The position numbers and the translations under genes were made by a program. A stretch of 64,000 bases of DNA from Dipteris shenzhenensis (taxonomy: Eukaryota > Polypodiophyta > Polypodiopsida > Gleicheniales): assembly GCA_047967505.1 (NCBI GenBank), contig CM106538.1, one strand, 5' to 3'. The notes beneath the pieces were generated by a model that did not search any database, was not told the DNA's origin, and saw only the letters and a list, made by a program, of their open reading frames with translations. This document shows, piece by piece, positions 21,741 to 31,724 of the stretch (position 1 is its first letter; each line of letters opens with the position of its first letter).

Positions 21741-22450
21741 TCAGAACTCAATTCCAAGACAATATTGCATAAGTCCAAGATCGTTCATGTTGAACTCTGC
21801 AGCAGTTAAGTCTTGTTTCAATTTCTTGATGAAGCTATCCTTGCTTCCTGTCACAATCAGATCATCTACATACAAAAGTGCAATAGTAATGTCTTTCCCT
21901 TGAACTTTGTAGTAGAGAGTATGATCTGCATTGGACTTCATGTATCCTAGATCAGCAAAATACTTATCGATTCTGCTGTACCAACTTCTGGGTGCTTCAA
22001 ACCATAGAGACTTTTCTTGAGATGGCAAACCTGATTCTCCTTTCCTTCGTCTACGTAACCATTCAGAAATACATTCCTGAGATCGAGCTGGTACACATTT
22101 CATCTGCTAAGTGTCATTAGTGATATCAAGAACTGTATGGAATCCATCTTTGCTACTGGAGCATAAGTCTTATCATAATCTTAACCATATTGCTGTGCAA
22201 ATCCTTTTGAAACTAGTCTCGCTTTGTATCATTGAATACTTCCATCTGGATTGTACTTCACTTTGTATACCCATTTGTTTGCTATGGCCTTCTTTCATGG
22301 TGGAAGGTCACATAATTCCCAAGTATTATTCTTGTGCAAAGCATCCATTTCTTCATTCATAGCAGTTTGCCATTCTGGCTTGTCAACTGCATCTTCAAAG
22401 TGCACTGGCTCTTCTGTAGCCATGATGGTTTTCATAAGAGCATAGTTGGT
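21741..22450 (-). pseudogene. CopD reverse transcriptase (broken)
   Basis: The distal RT is open at 21741-22103 and includes WYSRIDKYFADLGYMKSNAD and the catalytic YVDDLIVTGS. The proximal half (22110-22440) is recognisable by its match to 8710-9045 of CopB but has stops. Confidence 0.87.
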
Positions 22451-22600
22451 GGTTTCAACCTAAATTGCTTTGCCTTTCTGAGCATATGTCAATCTGGTTG
22501 GAGGTCTACTTTCTGTAGTAGATCGTTTGAGTTGCTGTGGTTCTTCTCGGGGTGTTTTTGGCAATTCTTTCTCTTCTTCATCAGCCTTTTTTGTAGATGA

Positions 22601-23640
22601 CTATGAAATCGGTGCATCTATCTCCTGTGTGGTTGAGGTTTTCCATTCTGATTCCTCATCAAAGATTACATCTCCAAAGATAATGACCTTGTAGTTGATG
22701 GGATCATACAATTTGAATGCTTTGCTTTCTTCACTATAGCCAACCATGATGCATTTGCATGACTTTGCATCCAATTTCGTATGATGATCATCATGTATGT
22801 AGGCATATGCTATGCAACCAAATATGCAGAGATGCCCAATGCGTGGCTTGTGTCCAGTGAATTCTTCATGAGGTGTCATATGGTGAAATTGTTTGGTAGG
22901 AAGCCAATTAAGCAAGTAGTTTGCAGTGGCTATTGCATCTACCCAATACTGATTCAGAAGATGCTTCTCACTAAGCATTGCTCTAGCAATGTCTGCTAAA
23001 GTACCATTCTTCCTTTTAGTTCTTGCATTCTACTGAGGAGTATCTGCACATGTGAATTGTCTTCAAATGTTGTGACTGTTTTGTAAAAGTTCATGAATGC
23101 TAAAGACATCTGATCTCATGGCTTTAATCTTTCTACCTATCTGGTTTTCTACCATGTCTTTGAATTCTTGAAATCTAGGAAAAAATTTAGATTTCTCTTT
23201 CAGAAAGTAGACCCAACAATATCTATTGTAGTCGTCGATGAAAGTCAAGTAGTAAAGAGAACCTTTGATGCTACGGGTATGGGCATAACCCTATACATCT
23301 GTATGTATCAAATCAAGAATACCTTGTGCTCGAGAAGTGCTTCTACCAAAGTTGGTTCGCTTTTGTTTGCTGAAGTAGCATACTTCGCAAACTTTTTTAA
23401 GAAATTATAGCTTAGGAATCTCGATATCCATATTTTGATCCTTGAGATCTAGCAAGCTCTTTAAATTGACATGACCATATCTCTTGTGCCATTTTGCAGA
23501 TAGTGGCATGTGTTGCGGTTGAGCTGACATGGCATGTAAATCCGGTACTATAGCTAGCATTCTATACAAGCATCCCTCCTTGACACCTTTTCCTACTAGT
23601 TGAAATCTTTTGGATTTGTGTCTCTGATAATGCATTCATC
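22601..23640 (-). pseudogene. CopD integrase (broken, same lesion as CopB)
   Basis: Three open blocks: 23405-23635 (KWHKRYGHVNLKSLLDLKDQ), 23063-23248 ([19 protein letters not shown]) and 22601-22978 (NYLLNWLPTKQFHHMTP, KCIMVGYSEESKAFKLY). The core motif reads TPQ, stop (23030-23032), NARTKRKN. The catalytic Glu is Lys and the second Gln is TAG, exactly as in CopB. Confidence 0.88.
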
Positions 23641-23689
23641 TCCTTTGAAGATGACTCGGTACTTATGTTCCATCATTTGACCTACTGAC

Positions 23690-23750
23690 AAGAGGTTCTT
23701 GTTGCCTCCAAATTGAGGTTGCTAGTCATAGACATGGTGCAAGAAATGTA
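23690..23750 (-). other. CopD gag-protease deletion junction
   Basis: Sequence equal to CopB about 10290-10310 (AAGAGGTTCTTG) runs directly into sequence equal to CopB about 11632 onward (the first gag codons and ATG). About 1.3 kb of gag and protease present in CopB is absent. Confidence 0.85.
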
Positions 23751-25960
23751 CTCAAAAGTGTCTGTGAAATCACTTTCTGAATCAATTGCAAATCTAAACT
23801 GTCAGTGAAGATAAGACTGCAATATATAATCAAATCTATTACAAGGCTTGTGGCAAATGATACCGAGAGTAGAAAAGAGTCTTTACAAGGCTTGAAATAA
23901 TGTGCACACTGCCGAAAAATAGCCAAATAGGCTTTACAATGATGGCATGTGTATGTGAAATCAAATCATGTGCAATCTGCCCACTGAACAATCGGTCAAT
24001 GCCTCTGAACACTTTAAAGTCTCCTCATTGAACTATAGAACGTCAAGTTTCAGGTAATGTGATGATGTGAAACAGCATGTGAGCAAAGGGACTAGAACTA
24101 TTTAGGAACTTTTTGACATGGCTTTGATTGGTTGCTTTGGAGTTCTCTCTGCTATGGATGATCTAACGTACTTTAACCTGGATCTAGACCAACCATCAAG
24201 CAATGACAAAGTAGCAAATAATTCCTTTTCTTTGTTCGTTTTAGGTGCTAAGTCACATGCATCGATGTAGAGGCTAATGCGTGTAAGAAGTAGATTTGTC
24301 AATGAGGCTCAAAAGTGTGTGATACTTGTGCCAAAATGTCCATGTGATGTGATAAGTACGTAGAGCACAAAAAATCAAGCGTTTTTTTGTTTTTGGAGCA
24401 CCCTCAAATTCTTCCTGGATCAAGAGATATTGCTTGATCAAGGTGGAGGGACAAAAAAGGATGCTAGTGATGATGTGGCACTAAGAGTCACATGCAAGGG
24501 TGTGCCAGTGGAGCAGTGTGCTAGGGGTTTGTGCCTTGTGGCAGGTGGATGGGTTAGTTGATGTAGCTCACTACTTCTGGTGACATGTGTTGATGTGGCC
24601 TGGAAGTTGGACTGCTGATGTGGTAGACTGTGTGGCATGGCACACCAATGATGTGGCAAATATGGTTGCCGCATGGCTCTGAATTGACCAAGCCTTGTGG
24701 TAAGCTGCCCAAATTGCCATGTGGCAGTTGATGCTTGAAGGATAAGATACACCAAAATCTTCAAGATTCCAGTGAAATCTTTGAAGATTTTGTTCTGTTG
24801 GAGCTGTTCGTTGATGCCGAGGGCATGAATTTAGCACTGCGCCATGGACGCTGATGATGCAGAGAGATGGCGGATCGATGCACTGTGGCTCTATTGAGAA
24901 GAGCTATTTGTTGAGGTTGATGTTGCTTGTTGATGTCGTAAGGTTGTGCATGTTTGCATGCAGGGAGTCGGTGGTGGAGTCAAGCTGTTGTGCCTCTGTT
25001 GTTTGATTGGAGCCATTGATAGAAGGTCGAAAAACTCGTGTAGATGGTCCTGTTGAGCTTGTCTGCCATCTGCAGGAGCTCCTGTGTAGTCCGGCTTATA
25101 TCGGCTGTTGAAAGGAGCTGGAATCGTTGTGCAGTTGGAGTCATCGCGGAGCCCGTTGGTGCATTGCTTGGTCATAGGAGAAGCTCGCTTGGAGGCTTGC
25201 AGGTTCACAATCGAAGCCTCTATTGAAGGAGTCGGTGCTGTGGCGGCTTGGAAAATATGCAGGTTGGTTGTTGTTGTCTGAGGCGTGGAGTTGTGAGTCT
25301 ATTGAGGGACGAGACTCTGTGGACGGTCGACTGGTGAGGTCGAGTCGCTGCTGTGGCATTGTGAGCAGCCTGTGCTGCTGCCTTGGAGATGTAGCATCAA
25401 GGAAGGAGTTTTGTAGTCGGCCTGTGGATGGAGTTGAAGGGGCTGTGGATGGCCTGTGAGCCCTTGAGGTCGTTGAGCTTTAGAGGTCCTCGTTGAAGAG
25501 CAGGGAGCTTGGCTGTTGTTTGGAGAGCAGCGGGCTGCTCGTTCATGGAAGGCATCTAGAGCCTGTAGTGCTCGACACTAGCTTAGGTCGTAGATAGTTG
25601 TAGATAGGTCCCTTAGCTCTAGAGGTGGAGAGGTGTTTCCTGCGGCTTCTGCAAAATGTTGTAGCAAGCTCCTTCTATCTACAAAGCAAGGCATCAATGA
25701 CCCTTCAAAGTCTTGCAGAGAATAGATCTCTCTCAAACGAAAATGAACAAAAATGACTCTTTCACTCTTAATGAAAACCTCTCAGCGATCTCTCTCTCTA
25801 AGAATGAATACTTAATCTCTCAAAGAACTCTCAAAACAATGAATGGATGGAGATTCTTCTCTCAATGAATGGAAATTTTCTATCACTCATCGAAAGTGAA
25901 AGAACTCTTGATCTCTCAATCACTCTCAGCCTCTCAGCCTCTCGTTCATTTCTCCTTGTA
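23750..25960 (-). other. CopD leader remnant
   Basis: Matches the CopB leader in order: ATGGCTTTGATTGG, then CCTCAAATTCTTCCTGGATC, then the GATGTGGC repeat block, then CTCTC-rich sequence. Open frames in this stretch have no domain. Homology fades near 25960, before the place where the primer site and 5' LTR should be. Confidence 0.7.
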
Positions 25961-26265
25961 CCATTTTTGTAAAGTATAGTGGCACATCCACACATTGAGA
26001 GATCTTTATCATATGCATCAAAGTATATGTTGTGTGCTTCAGTGTGATCTCTAGATGAAGGCAATTCATGGTCTTCCATCTATCATGTTGCTCAATAGGT
26101 TGGGTGCCCTTATAAACTGAATCCCCTTTCCCCCATAGTCCATGAACCTAAGCTCATGCACTTCCATCTTTGTTGTATTCCCTCCATCATCTTCCTCCAA
26201 TTTTAGGGGACAAATTGAAAGATCTAGTCCTTAGTCACCAAGCTCTTGATGGTCTTCCAATGGAT
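25961..26265. other. No gene; left flank of CopE
   Basis: About 300 bp with no recognised feature. Its last five bases, TGGAT, are the left half of the CopE target duplication. Confidence 0.5.
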
Positions 26266-26563
26266 TGTTGAGATATCAAGCTCTACCCCCGATATATCTC
26301 CTGGATGACTATCATTTATGTCACCGCCTATGTTAGTTGTACTCGTGGTGTAGTTAGACTACCACGTATGTTTTTGGTTTGGGTTCACATATGAACCACG
26401 TATTCTAGGTTTCGACATATAGGGTATTTCCCTCTTCTATTGTATTGTTGTTGTGTGCAAAAGTGAAGAAAGGCTTCACCCTCCAACCTTGTGTCCTCTC
26501 TCTTTTGTGTGTTGTAAAGAAAGCTGAACTTGAGTCTCCTATCTCTCTCCCTTATTCTTTACA
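26266..26563 (+). repeat. CopE 5' LTR
   Basis: 298 bp, starts TGTTGAGATATC and ends TTCTTTACA. I find no difference from 31422-31719. Confidence 0.97.
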
Positions 26564-26576
26564 TGGTATCAGAGCC
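26564..26576 (+). other. CopE primer binding site
   Basis: TGGTATCAGAGCC directly after the LTR. It is complementary to initiator tRNA-Met. Confidence 0.96.
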
Positions 26577-27109
26577 TTGTTCGTGGTAAGGAGCTCAAGA
26601 AAGCAAGCCAAGTTTGTGGTGTCCTGGTAAGAGGACCAGTGTTGCTTTCCTATTTCGAGTTTGGGAGCAAATCTCTGCAGGTAGCACAGCCAGAAGTGCA
26701 GGAGTGCAATGTTTCAGATTGAGAGGCCCTTCGCGGTGTGGCGAGAGCGCACTTTATTTTTTTGATTTGAGGCCGTTTCGGGGCCCGTTTTGAAGGCGCA
26801 AGTTCTTCGCAGGCACTCAGAAAAAGGCCCTATTTTTCGCTGTGCGACCACTGCGCGGCTAGTCGGTGGAAAAGTGCCACAGAAATTGCATCGTATGCCT
26901 GTGTGCAGAGATATTGGGAGTTGCAGATTCATGCTTGTTGCCTGTTGATGCAAAATCGTCATCACTAGGAAGTGACTGTGTGGTGAAATACCACTTTCGT
27001 CAGTGTTGCAGATCTGCCCCTGTGAGGCTTTTTGCAGAAGTTTTGCTATTTGCCCTTGTGAGGCATTTGCTGTGTTTACAGGTTGCTGTTGCAATTCGTG
27101 ATTTGTAAA
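26577..27109 (+). other. CopE leader
   Basis: About 530 bp between primer site and gag ATG. A related leader is present in CopF (about 50381-50846), showing shared words such as GCATACGATGCAATTTC in reverse. No gene. Confidence 0.7.
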
Positions 27110-30100
27110 ATGTCTGAGAATCTGTCTACCATTGTCAGTGAGAAGCTTGACAAGAACAACTTCCAAGCATGGAAGTTCAGGAATACAAACTTCCTTATGG
27201 GAAAGGGAGTTTGGGAGTACATCAGTGGTGAAACTGCAGAACCAGTTTTGGGTACTGCTCCCACTCCTACTGAATTGAAGGCCTTTAAAGAATGGCATGA
27301 AAAAGCCAGAAAATGCCTGTATTGGCTGTCTGTTAGCATTTCAGATTCTATGATTGTGCATATACAGGATGTAGAGACGCCTAAGGAGGCATGGGATACA
27401 TTGGTGAAGCTGTATAGCACAAATACCAAAGCACGAAAGATGCAGCTAAAGCAGGAGTTGCACAATGTGCAAAGGAAAAATCTGAATATAAATGAGTATT
27501 CCTTGAAGGTGAAAGGCCTTGCAGATTCTCTTGCCTCCATTGGAGCACCTGTTGATGATGAGGACTTAGTGTCCGTGACCTTGAATGGTCTTGGGAAAGA
27601 TTATGCACAGTTTCGGACATCCATTGGAGTCCCTGAAACATTTCCTGATTTTCAGGAACTTATTGCTCTCTTGCTGAGTGAAGAGCAAAGGAATGGTGGT
27701 TCAGCCACCTCAACTTCTCAAGAGACTGCTTTCTACTCGAATACAGGTAGAGGCAGGGGTAGAGGAAGAGGCCGTTTTGGTGGCCGTGCAGGAAATCAGA
27801 ACCAACAGCAACAACAGGAAAACAAGTCCTATGGAGGAGGACGTGGTAGTTCTAGAGGCAGGGGGAGCCAAAGAGGCCGTGGTTCATGGCAAAGGAACCA
27901 GCAAGTAAATAGCAGCACAGTATGCTATTATTGTGGAAAGCCTGGACACAAGGAGAATACATGCTATAAAAAGCAGAATGACATCAAAAGTGGGAAGTTG
28001 CAGCAAAGCAACTATGCATCATCAAGTGGGCATGGTGACGACAGAAATGAGCACCTTTTTGTGATGCAGCATATGGTTAACTCCATGTCAGGAGATGCTG
28101 CAGCTTGCAATGATGTTTGGTATGTTGATTCAGGTGCCTCTAACCACATGACCAGTCATGGTGAGTGGTTTCATGATGTTAGAAATTTGGATAAGCCAGG
28201 TTATGTTGAAACAGGTGATGATACTGCGCACCCAATTACGCAGGTTGGTAAAGTGCCATTGGCTATGCAGGATGGCAAAACGAAGTACTTGGCAGATGTA
28301 CTTCATGTTCCAAAAATCACTAAGAACCTGGTTTCAGTTGGCCAAATGGTTGAGCAAGGTCTGCAGGTTAGATTTAATCCTGATGGATGCTTTGTTGAGG
28401 ACTTGAAAAATAAGTGCCGCTTAGTTGCGAAAGGCAACAAAAATGGCAGAATGTTCACATTGGATGTTGATATGCCTGAGGTGAAAGCTGCTATGTTTGC
28501 ACATGGGAGAGGTGTCATTGCAAATATTGAGATATGGCACAAGCGCATTGGGCACGTGAATATACAAAGGCTGAAATCTATGCAAACGAAAAACATTGTT
28601 GCAGGTTTGCCTAAATTCAGAGTTGAGGGAATGCAAAAGGTATGTGAAGCATGCCAAATGGGTAAGCAGGCCAGACATGCATTTCCCAAAAATGCTAAGG
28701 TAAGCAGAAGACCTTTGGACGTGATCCATTCAGATGTTTGGACAACCAAAACTGCTTCTATTGGTGGATGCCATTATTATGTGACGTTTATTGATGACTA
28801 CACTAGGAAGGTGTGGATTTATTTTATGAAGCACAAAAGTGAAGTGTTCAGCCATTTCAAGGCTTTTAAGGCCATGGTTGAAAAAGAGAAAGGTGTGCAT
28901 ATTAAAGTGCTAAGATCTGATGGAGGGGGAGAGTACTTTTCAGAAGAATTTTGTGAATATCTGAAAGAACAGGGAATTCAAAGGAAGTACTCATGCAGTT
29001 CTACCCCTCAGCAGAATGGGGTTGCAGAAAGGAAGAACAGGCATATTGCAGAAGTAGGACGGGCGATCCTAAATGAGAAAAACATGCCTGATTATTTTTG
29101 GGCTGAAGCAGTAGCAACTGCTGTTTATATTATGAACAGAACCCCCACTGCAGCTGTCCATGGCATGACGCCTGAAGAAATGTATACAGGCCAAAAACCA
29201 GATATTTCTCACTTGAAGGTATTTGGTTGCATAGCTTATGTTCATGTTCCTGATGAGAAGAGAACAAAGCTGGATCCAAAGGCAGAAAAATGCATCTTTA
29301 TTGGATATGCTCTGCACCAGAAAGGGTATCGCTGTTATAACCCTTCCACCCGCAAAATGCAAGTGAGCAGAGATGTTGTTTTTGATGAAATGAGCAGCTG
29401 GTATGCACCAACTGTTATGGTAGGAGATGCAGATGCAGGAAATGGGAATGCTGCAATAAATGCAGAGCAGCAATCTCAAGCCTTGAGTGGACCCAGAGAG
29501 TCCTCTACTAGTGGATCTAATGCATGGACAGGGAGATTGAGATCTAGTGAATCGTCACATGGCAGCCCTGATAGTGTTGTGCAGGTATCACATAAGGGAA
29601 AAGAAAAAGTAGACCATGCTCCAGTGTTCGATGTGTCTGCTGGTAGCTCACATGTTGATGGAGAGTCAAGCGGCTCTGAAATGAGCCTTGATGAGGAACT
29701 TGGGATTCCTTCTGTTGTTACACTTGGTGCAAGGAAAAGCAGGCATGATTTAAAGACTCCTGCAACTGATCCAGTTGTACAGAGGTCCACTCGTATTAAG
29801 TATCCAGTTGACAGGCTGAGATATGATGGGTATACAGCACATCACTATGCTTATATGGTCAAGGTTCTAGAGGAGCCAGAGCCCACATGTTTTGAGGATG
29901 CAGCAGGGCATAAAAATTGGGAAGCAGCTATGGATGAAGAGATGGCTGCCTTGGATGCAAACCACACTTGGGATTTGATGCCTTTGCCTCATGATAAGAA
30001 GGCTATTGGCTGCAAGTGGGTTTACAAAGTAAAGCACAATGCTGATGGGTCTGTTAGCAGGTACAAGGCAAGATTGGTTGCCAAAGGTTTTGCGCAGACA

Positions 30101-30820
30101 TATGGAATTGACTATGAGGAAACTTTCAGCCCAGTTGCAAGGATGGCAACCGTGAGAGCAATAATTGCTATGGCTGCTGCAAAGGGATGGTCTTTGCATC
30201 AGATGGATGTGAAAAATGCCTTCTTGCATGGTGATTTGCAGGAAGAGGTTTATATGATGCAGCCAGAAGGTTATGAGGATAATTCACACCCCGATTTTGT
30301 ATGCAGGTTGCGCAAAGCCTTGTATGGCTTAAAACAGGCGCCGAGGGCATGGTCAGACAAGATAGGGCAATATCTTGTCACTATTGGATTTCAGATTTCC
30401 AATTCAGATTTTTCACTTTATGTGAAAAGGACAAACAGAGGGATTGCGCTTATAGTCATCTATGTTGATGACTTGATTATTACAGGTGATAGTGATGCAG
30501 ACATTAATGAAGTGAGGCTGCTGTTGAAGCAGAAATTTGAGATGAAGGATTTGGGAGAGCTGCGTTACTTCTTGGGCATTGAGGTTATTAGATCCCCGAG
30601 TGGGATATGGCTGTTGCAAAGGCAATACGGTTTGGACATGCTGTCCAAATATGGGATGACAGGCTGTAAGCCTATCTCTGTTCCATTGGAGCAGAATGTG
30701 AAGCTCAATGCAGAGACAGGTGAGCTTCTTGAAGATATTACTATGTACAGGCGCATAGTAGGTAGCTTGATTTACATGACTATAACCAGACCAGATTTGA
30801 GCATGCTGTGGGGCTGGTGA
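27110..30820 (+). CDS. CopE gag-pol polyprotein through RT
   Basis: I take ATG 27110 (MSENLSTIV), although the frame is open a little further upstream, because CopF aligns from this point. Domains by residue: gag capsid region about 1-230 (NNFQAWKFRN, EAWDTLVKLYSTN), Gly/Arg-rich linker about 215-265, zinc knuckle CYYCGKPGHKENTC from about 272, retropepsin DSGASNHMTS with Asp about 340, integrase zinc region (HKRIGHVN ... CEACQMGKQ), integrase core Asp 542, Asp 604 and Glu 640 (D,D35E spacing), RT with YVDD at about 1118. All catalytic residues are present. The frame ends early at 30820 because of a one-base deletion near 30800, so RNase H falls in another frame. Confidence 0.95.
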   Translation: MSENLSTIVSEKLDKNNFQAWKFRNTNFLMGKGVWEYISGETAEPVLGTAPTPTELKAFKEWHEKARKCLYWLSVSISDSMIVHIQDVETPKEAWDTLVKLYSTNTKARKMQLKQELHNVQRKNLNINEYSLKVKGLADSLASIGAPVDDEDLVSVTLNGLGKDYAQFRTSIGVPETFPDFQELIALLLSEEQRNGGSATSTSQETAFYSNTGRGRGRGRGRFGGRAGNQNQQQQQENKSYGGGRGSSRGRGSQRGRGSWQRNQQVNSSTVCYYCGKPGHKENTCYKKQNDIKSGKLQQSNYASSSGHGDDRNEHLFVMQHMVNSMSGDAAACNDVWYVDSGASNHMTSHGEWFHDVRNLDKPGYVETGDDTAHPITQVGKVPLAMQDGKTKYLADVLHVPKITKNLVSVGQMVEQGLQVRFNPDGCFVEDLKNKCRLVAKGNKNGRMFTLDVDMPEVKAAMFAHGRGVIANIEIWHKRIGHVNIQRLKSMQTKNIVAGLPKFRVEGMQKVCEACQMGKQARHAFPKNAKVSRRPLDVIHSDVWTTKTASIGGCHYYVTFIDDYTRKVWIYFMKHKSEVFSHFKAFKAMVEKEKGVHIKVLRSDGGGEYFSEEFCEYLKEQGIQRKYSCSSTPQQNGVAERKNRHIAEVGRAILNEKNMPDYFWAEAVATAVYIMNRTPTAAVHGMTPEEMYTGQKPDISHLKVFGCIAYVHVPDEKRTKLDPKAEKCIFIGYALHQKGYRCYNPSTRKMQVSRDVVFDEMSSWYAPTVMVGDADAGNGNAAINAEQQSQALSGPRESSTSGSNAWTGRLRSSESSHGSPDSVVQVSHKGKEKVDHAPVFDVSAGSSHVDGESSGSEMSLDEELGIPSVVTLGARKSRHDLKTPATDPVVQRSTRIKYPVDRLRYDGYTAHHYAYMVKVLEEPEPTCFEDAAGHKNWEAAMDEEMAALDANHTWDLMPLPHDKKAIGCKWVYKVKHNADGSVSRYKARLVAKGFAQTYGIDYEETFSPVARMATVRAIIAMAAAKGWSLHQMDVKNAFLHGDLQEEVYMMQPEGYEDNSHPDFVCRLRKALYGLKQAPRAWSDKIGQYLVTIGFQISNSDFSLYVKRTNRGIALIVIYVDDLIITGDSDADINEVRLLLKQKFEMKDLGELRYFLGIEVIRSPSGIWLLQRQYGLDMLSKYGMTGCKPISVPLEQNVKLNAETGELLEDITMYRRIVGSLIYMTITRPDLSMLWGW

Positions 30821-31464
30821 GTCAGTTTATGCAGGCACCGAGGAAGCCACATTTGGATGCGGCTAGGCGCATACTGCGGTATGTGAAGTCCACATTGCAT
30901 TATGGACTGTTTTATGAAGCTGGGTGTGCATTACAGGTACATGGATACACAGATGCTGACTGGGCTGGTAGTGTCTCAGACAGGAGATCTACTAGTGGTT
31001 TTATGTTTTCCCTTGGGAGTGGTGCCATCAGTTGGAGCAGCAAGAAGCAGCCAACAGTTGCCTTGTCGAGCACAGAGGCTGAGTACAGGGGTGCAGCAAT
31101 GGCTGTATGTGAGGTAGCTTGGTTACGGAAGCTACTTGCAGATATGGGACAGTCAGTTCATGCAGCAGTTGTCATTCATTGTGACAACATTAGCAGCATC
31201 ATGCTTGCTAATAACCCAGTTTATCATGCTAGAACGAAGCACATTGAGGTGCATTATCACTTTATGAGAGAGAAGGTTCTAGCTGGTGAGATTGATCTTG
31301 TCTATGTCAGCACTGAGGAGCAGGTGGCTAATATTTTTACGAAGGCATTGGGTACCGAGAAGCTTCGCAGATTTAGGAGCTTGCTTGGTGTACGTGAGAT
31401 GGATTTGAGCTTGAGGGGGAGTGTTGAGATATCAAGCTCTACCCCCGATATATCTCCTGGATGA
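30800..31464 (+). CDS. CopE RNase H, out of frame with gag-pol
   Basis: Continues the RT end (GLVSQFMQAPRKPHLDAARR) into RNase H with YTDADWAG, STEAEYRGAAMAVCEVAWL, CDNISSIMLANNP and KHIEVHYHFMREKV. It is intact but offset from the gag-pol frame by one base. The frame runs through the polypurine tract and stops at 31464, about 40 bp inside the 3' LTR. It would be made only if the deletion is an assembly error or is bypassed. Confidence 0.92.
31411..31421 (+). other. CopE polypurine tract
   Basis: TTGAGGGGGAG directly before the 3' LTR. CopF has nearly the same tract. Confidence 0.93.
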
Positions 31465-31719
31465 CTATCATTTATGTCACCGCCTATGTTAGTTGTACTC
31501 GTGGTGTAGTTAGACTACCACGTATGTTTTTGGTTTGGGTTCACATATGAACCACGTATTCTAGGTTTCGACATATAGGGTATTTCCCTCTTCTATTGTA
31601 TTGTTGTTGTGTGCAAAAGTGAAGAAAGGCTTCACCCTCCAACCTTGTGTCCTCTCTCTTTTGTGTGTTGTAAAGAAAGCTGAACTTGAGTCTCCTATCT
31701 CTCTCCCTTATTCTTTACA
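31422..31719 (+). repeat. CopE 3' LTR
   Basis: 298 bp, identical by eye to the 5' LTR, followed by the TGGAT duplication. Confidence 0.97.
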
Positions 31720-31724
31720 TGGAT

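Larger units (their letters stand above)
20588..25960 (-). mobile_element. CopD: deleted copia element of the CopB family
   Basis: Minus-strand element with a 3' LTR (20588-20818), RNase H, RT and integrase, then a deletion that removes most of protease and gag, then a leader homologous to that of CopB up to about 25960. No 5' LTR or primer site follows, and no target duplication can be assigned. It matches CopB closely over most of its length. Confidence 0.9.
26266..31719 (+). mobile_element. CopE: complete, young Ty1/copia element
   Basis: A 5454-bp plus-strand element. The two 298-bp LTRs look identical when compared by eye, so the insertion is very recent. The target duplication TGGAT is exact (26261-26265 and 31720-31724). 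Primer site TGGTATCAGAGCC follows the 5' LTR, and polypurine tract TTGAGGGGGAG precedes the 3' LTR. One long gag-pol frame is broken only by a one-base loss near 30800. Confidence 0.98.

Noticed and set aside
25961-26265. Remnant of the CopD primer site and 5' LTR
   Set aside because: A TTGTACCATTTTTGTAAAG word is weakly similar to the CopB primer-LTR border, but no LTR sequence follows.
29069-29790. Minus-strand open frames of more than 100 codons inside CopE
   Set aside because: They are shadows of the intact gag-pol frame on the plus strand.
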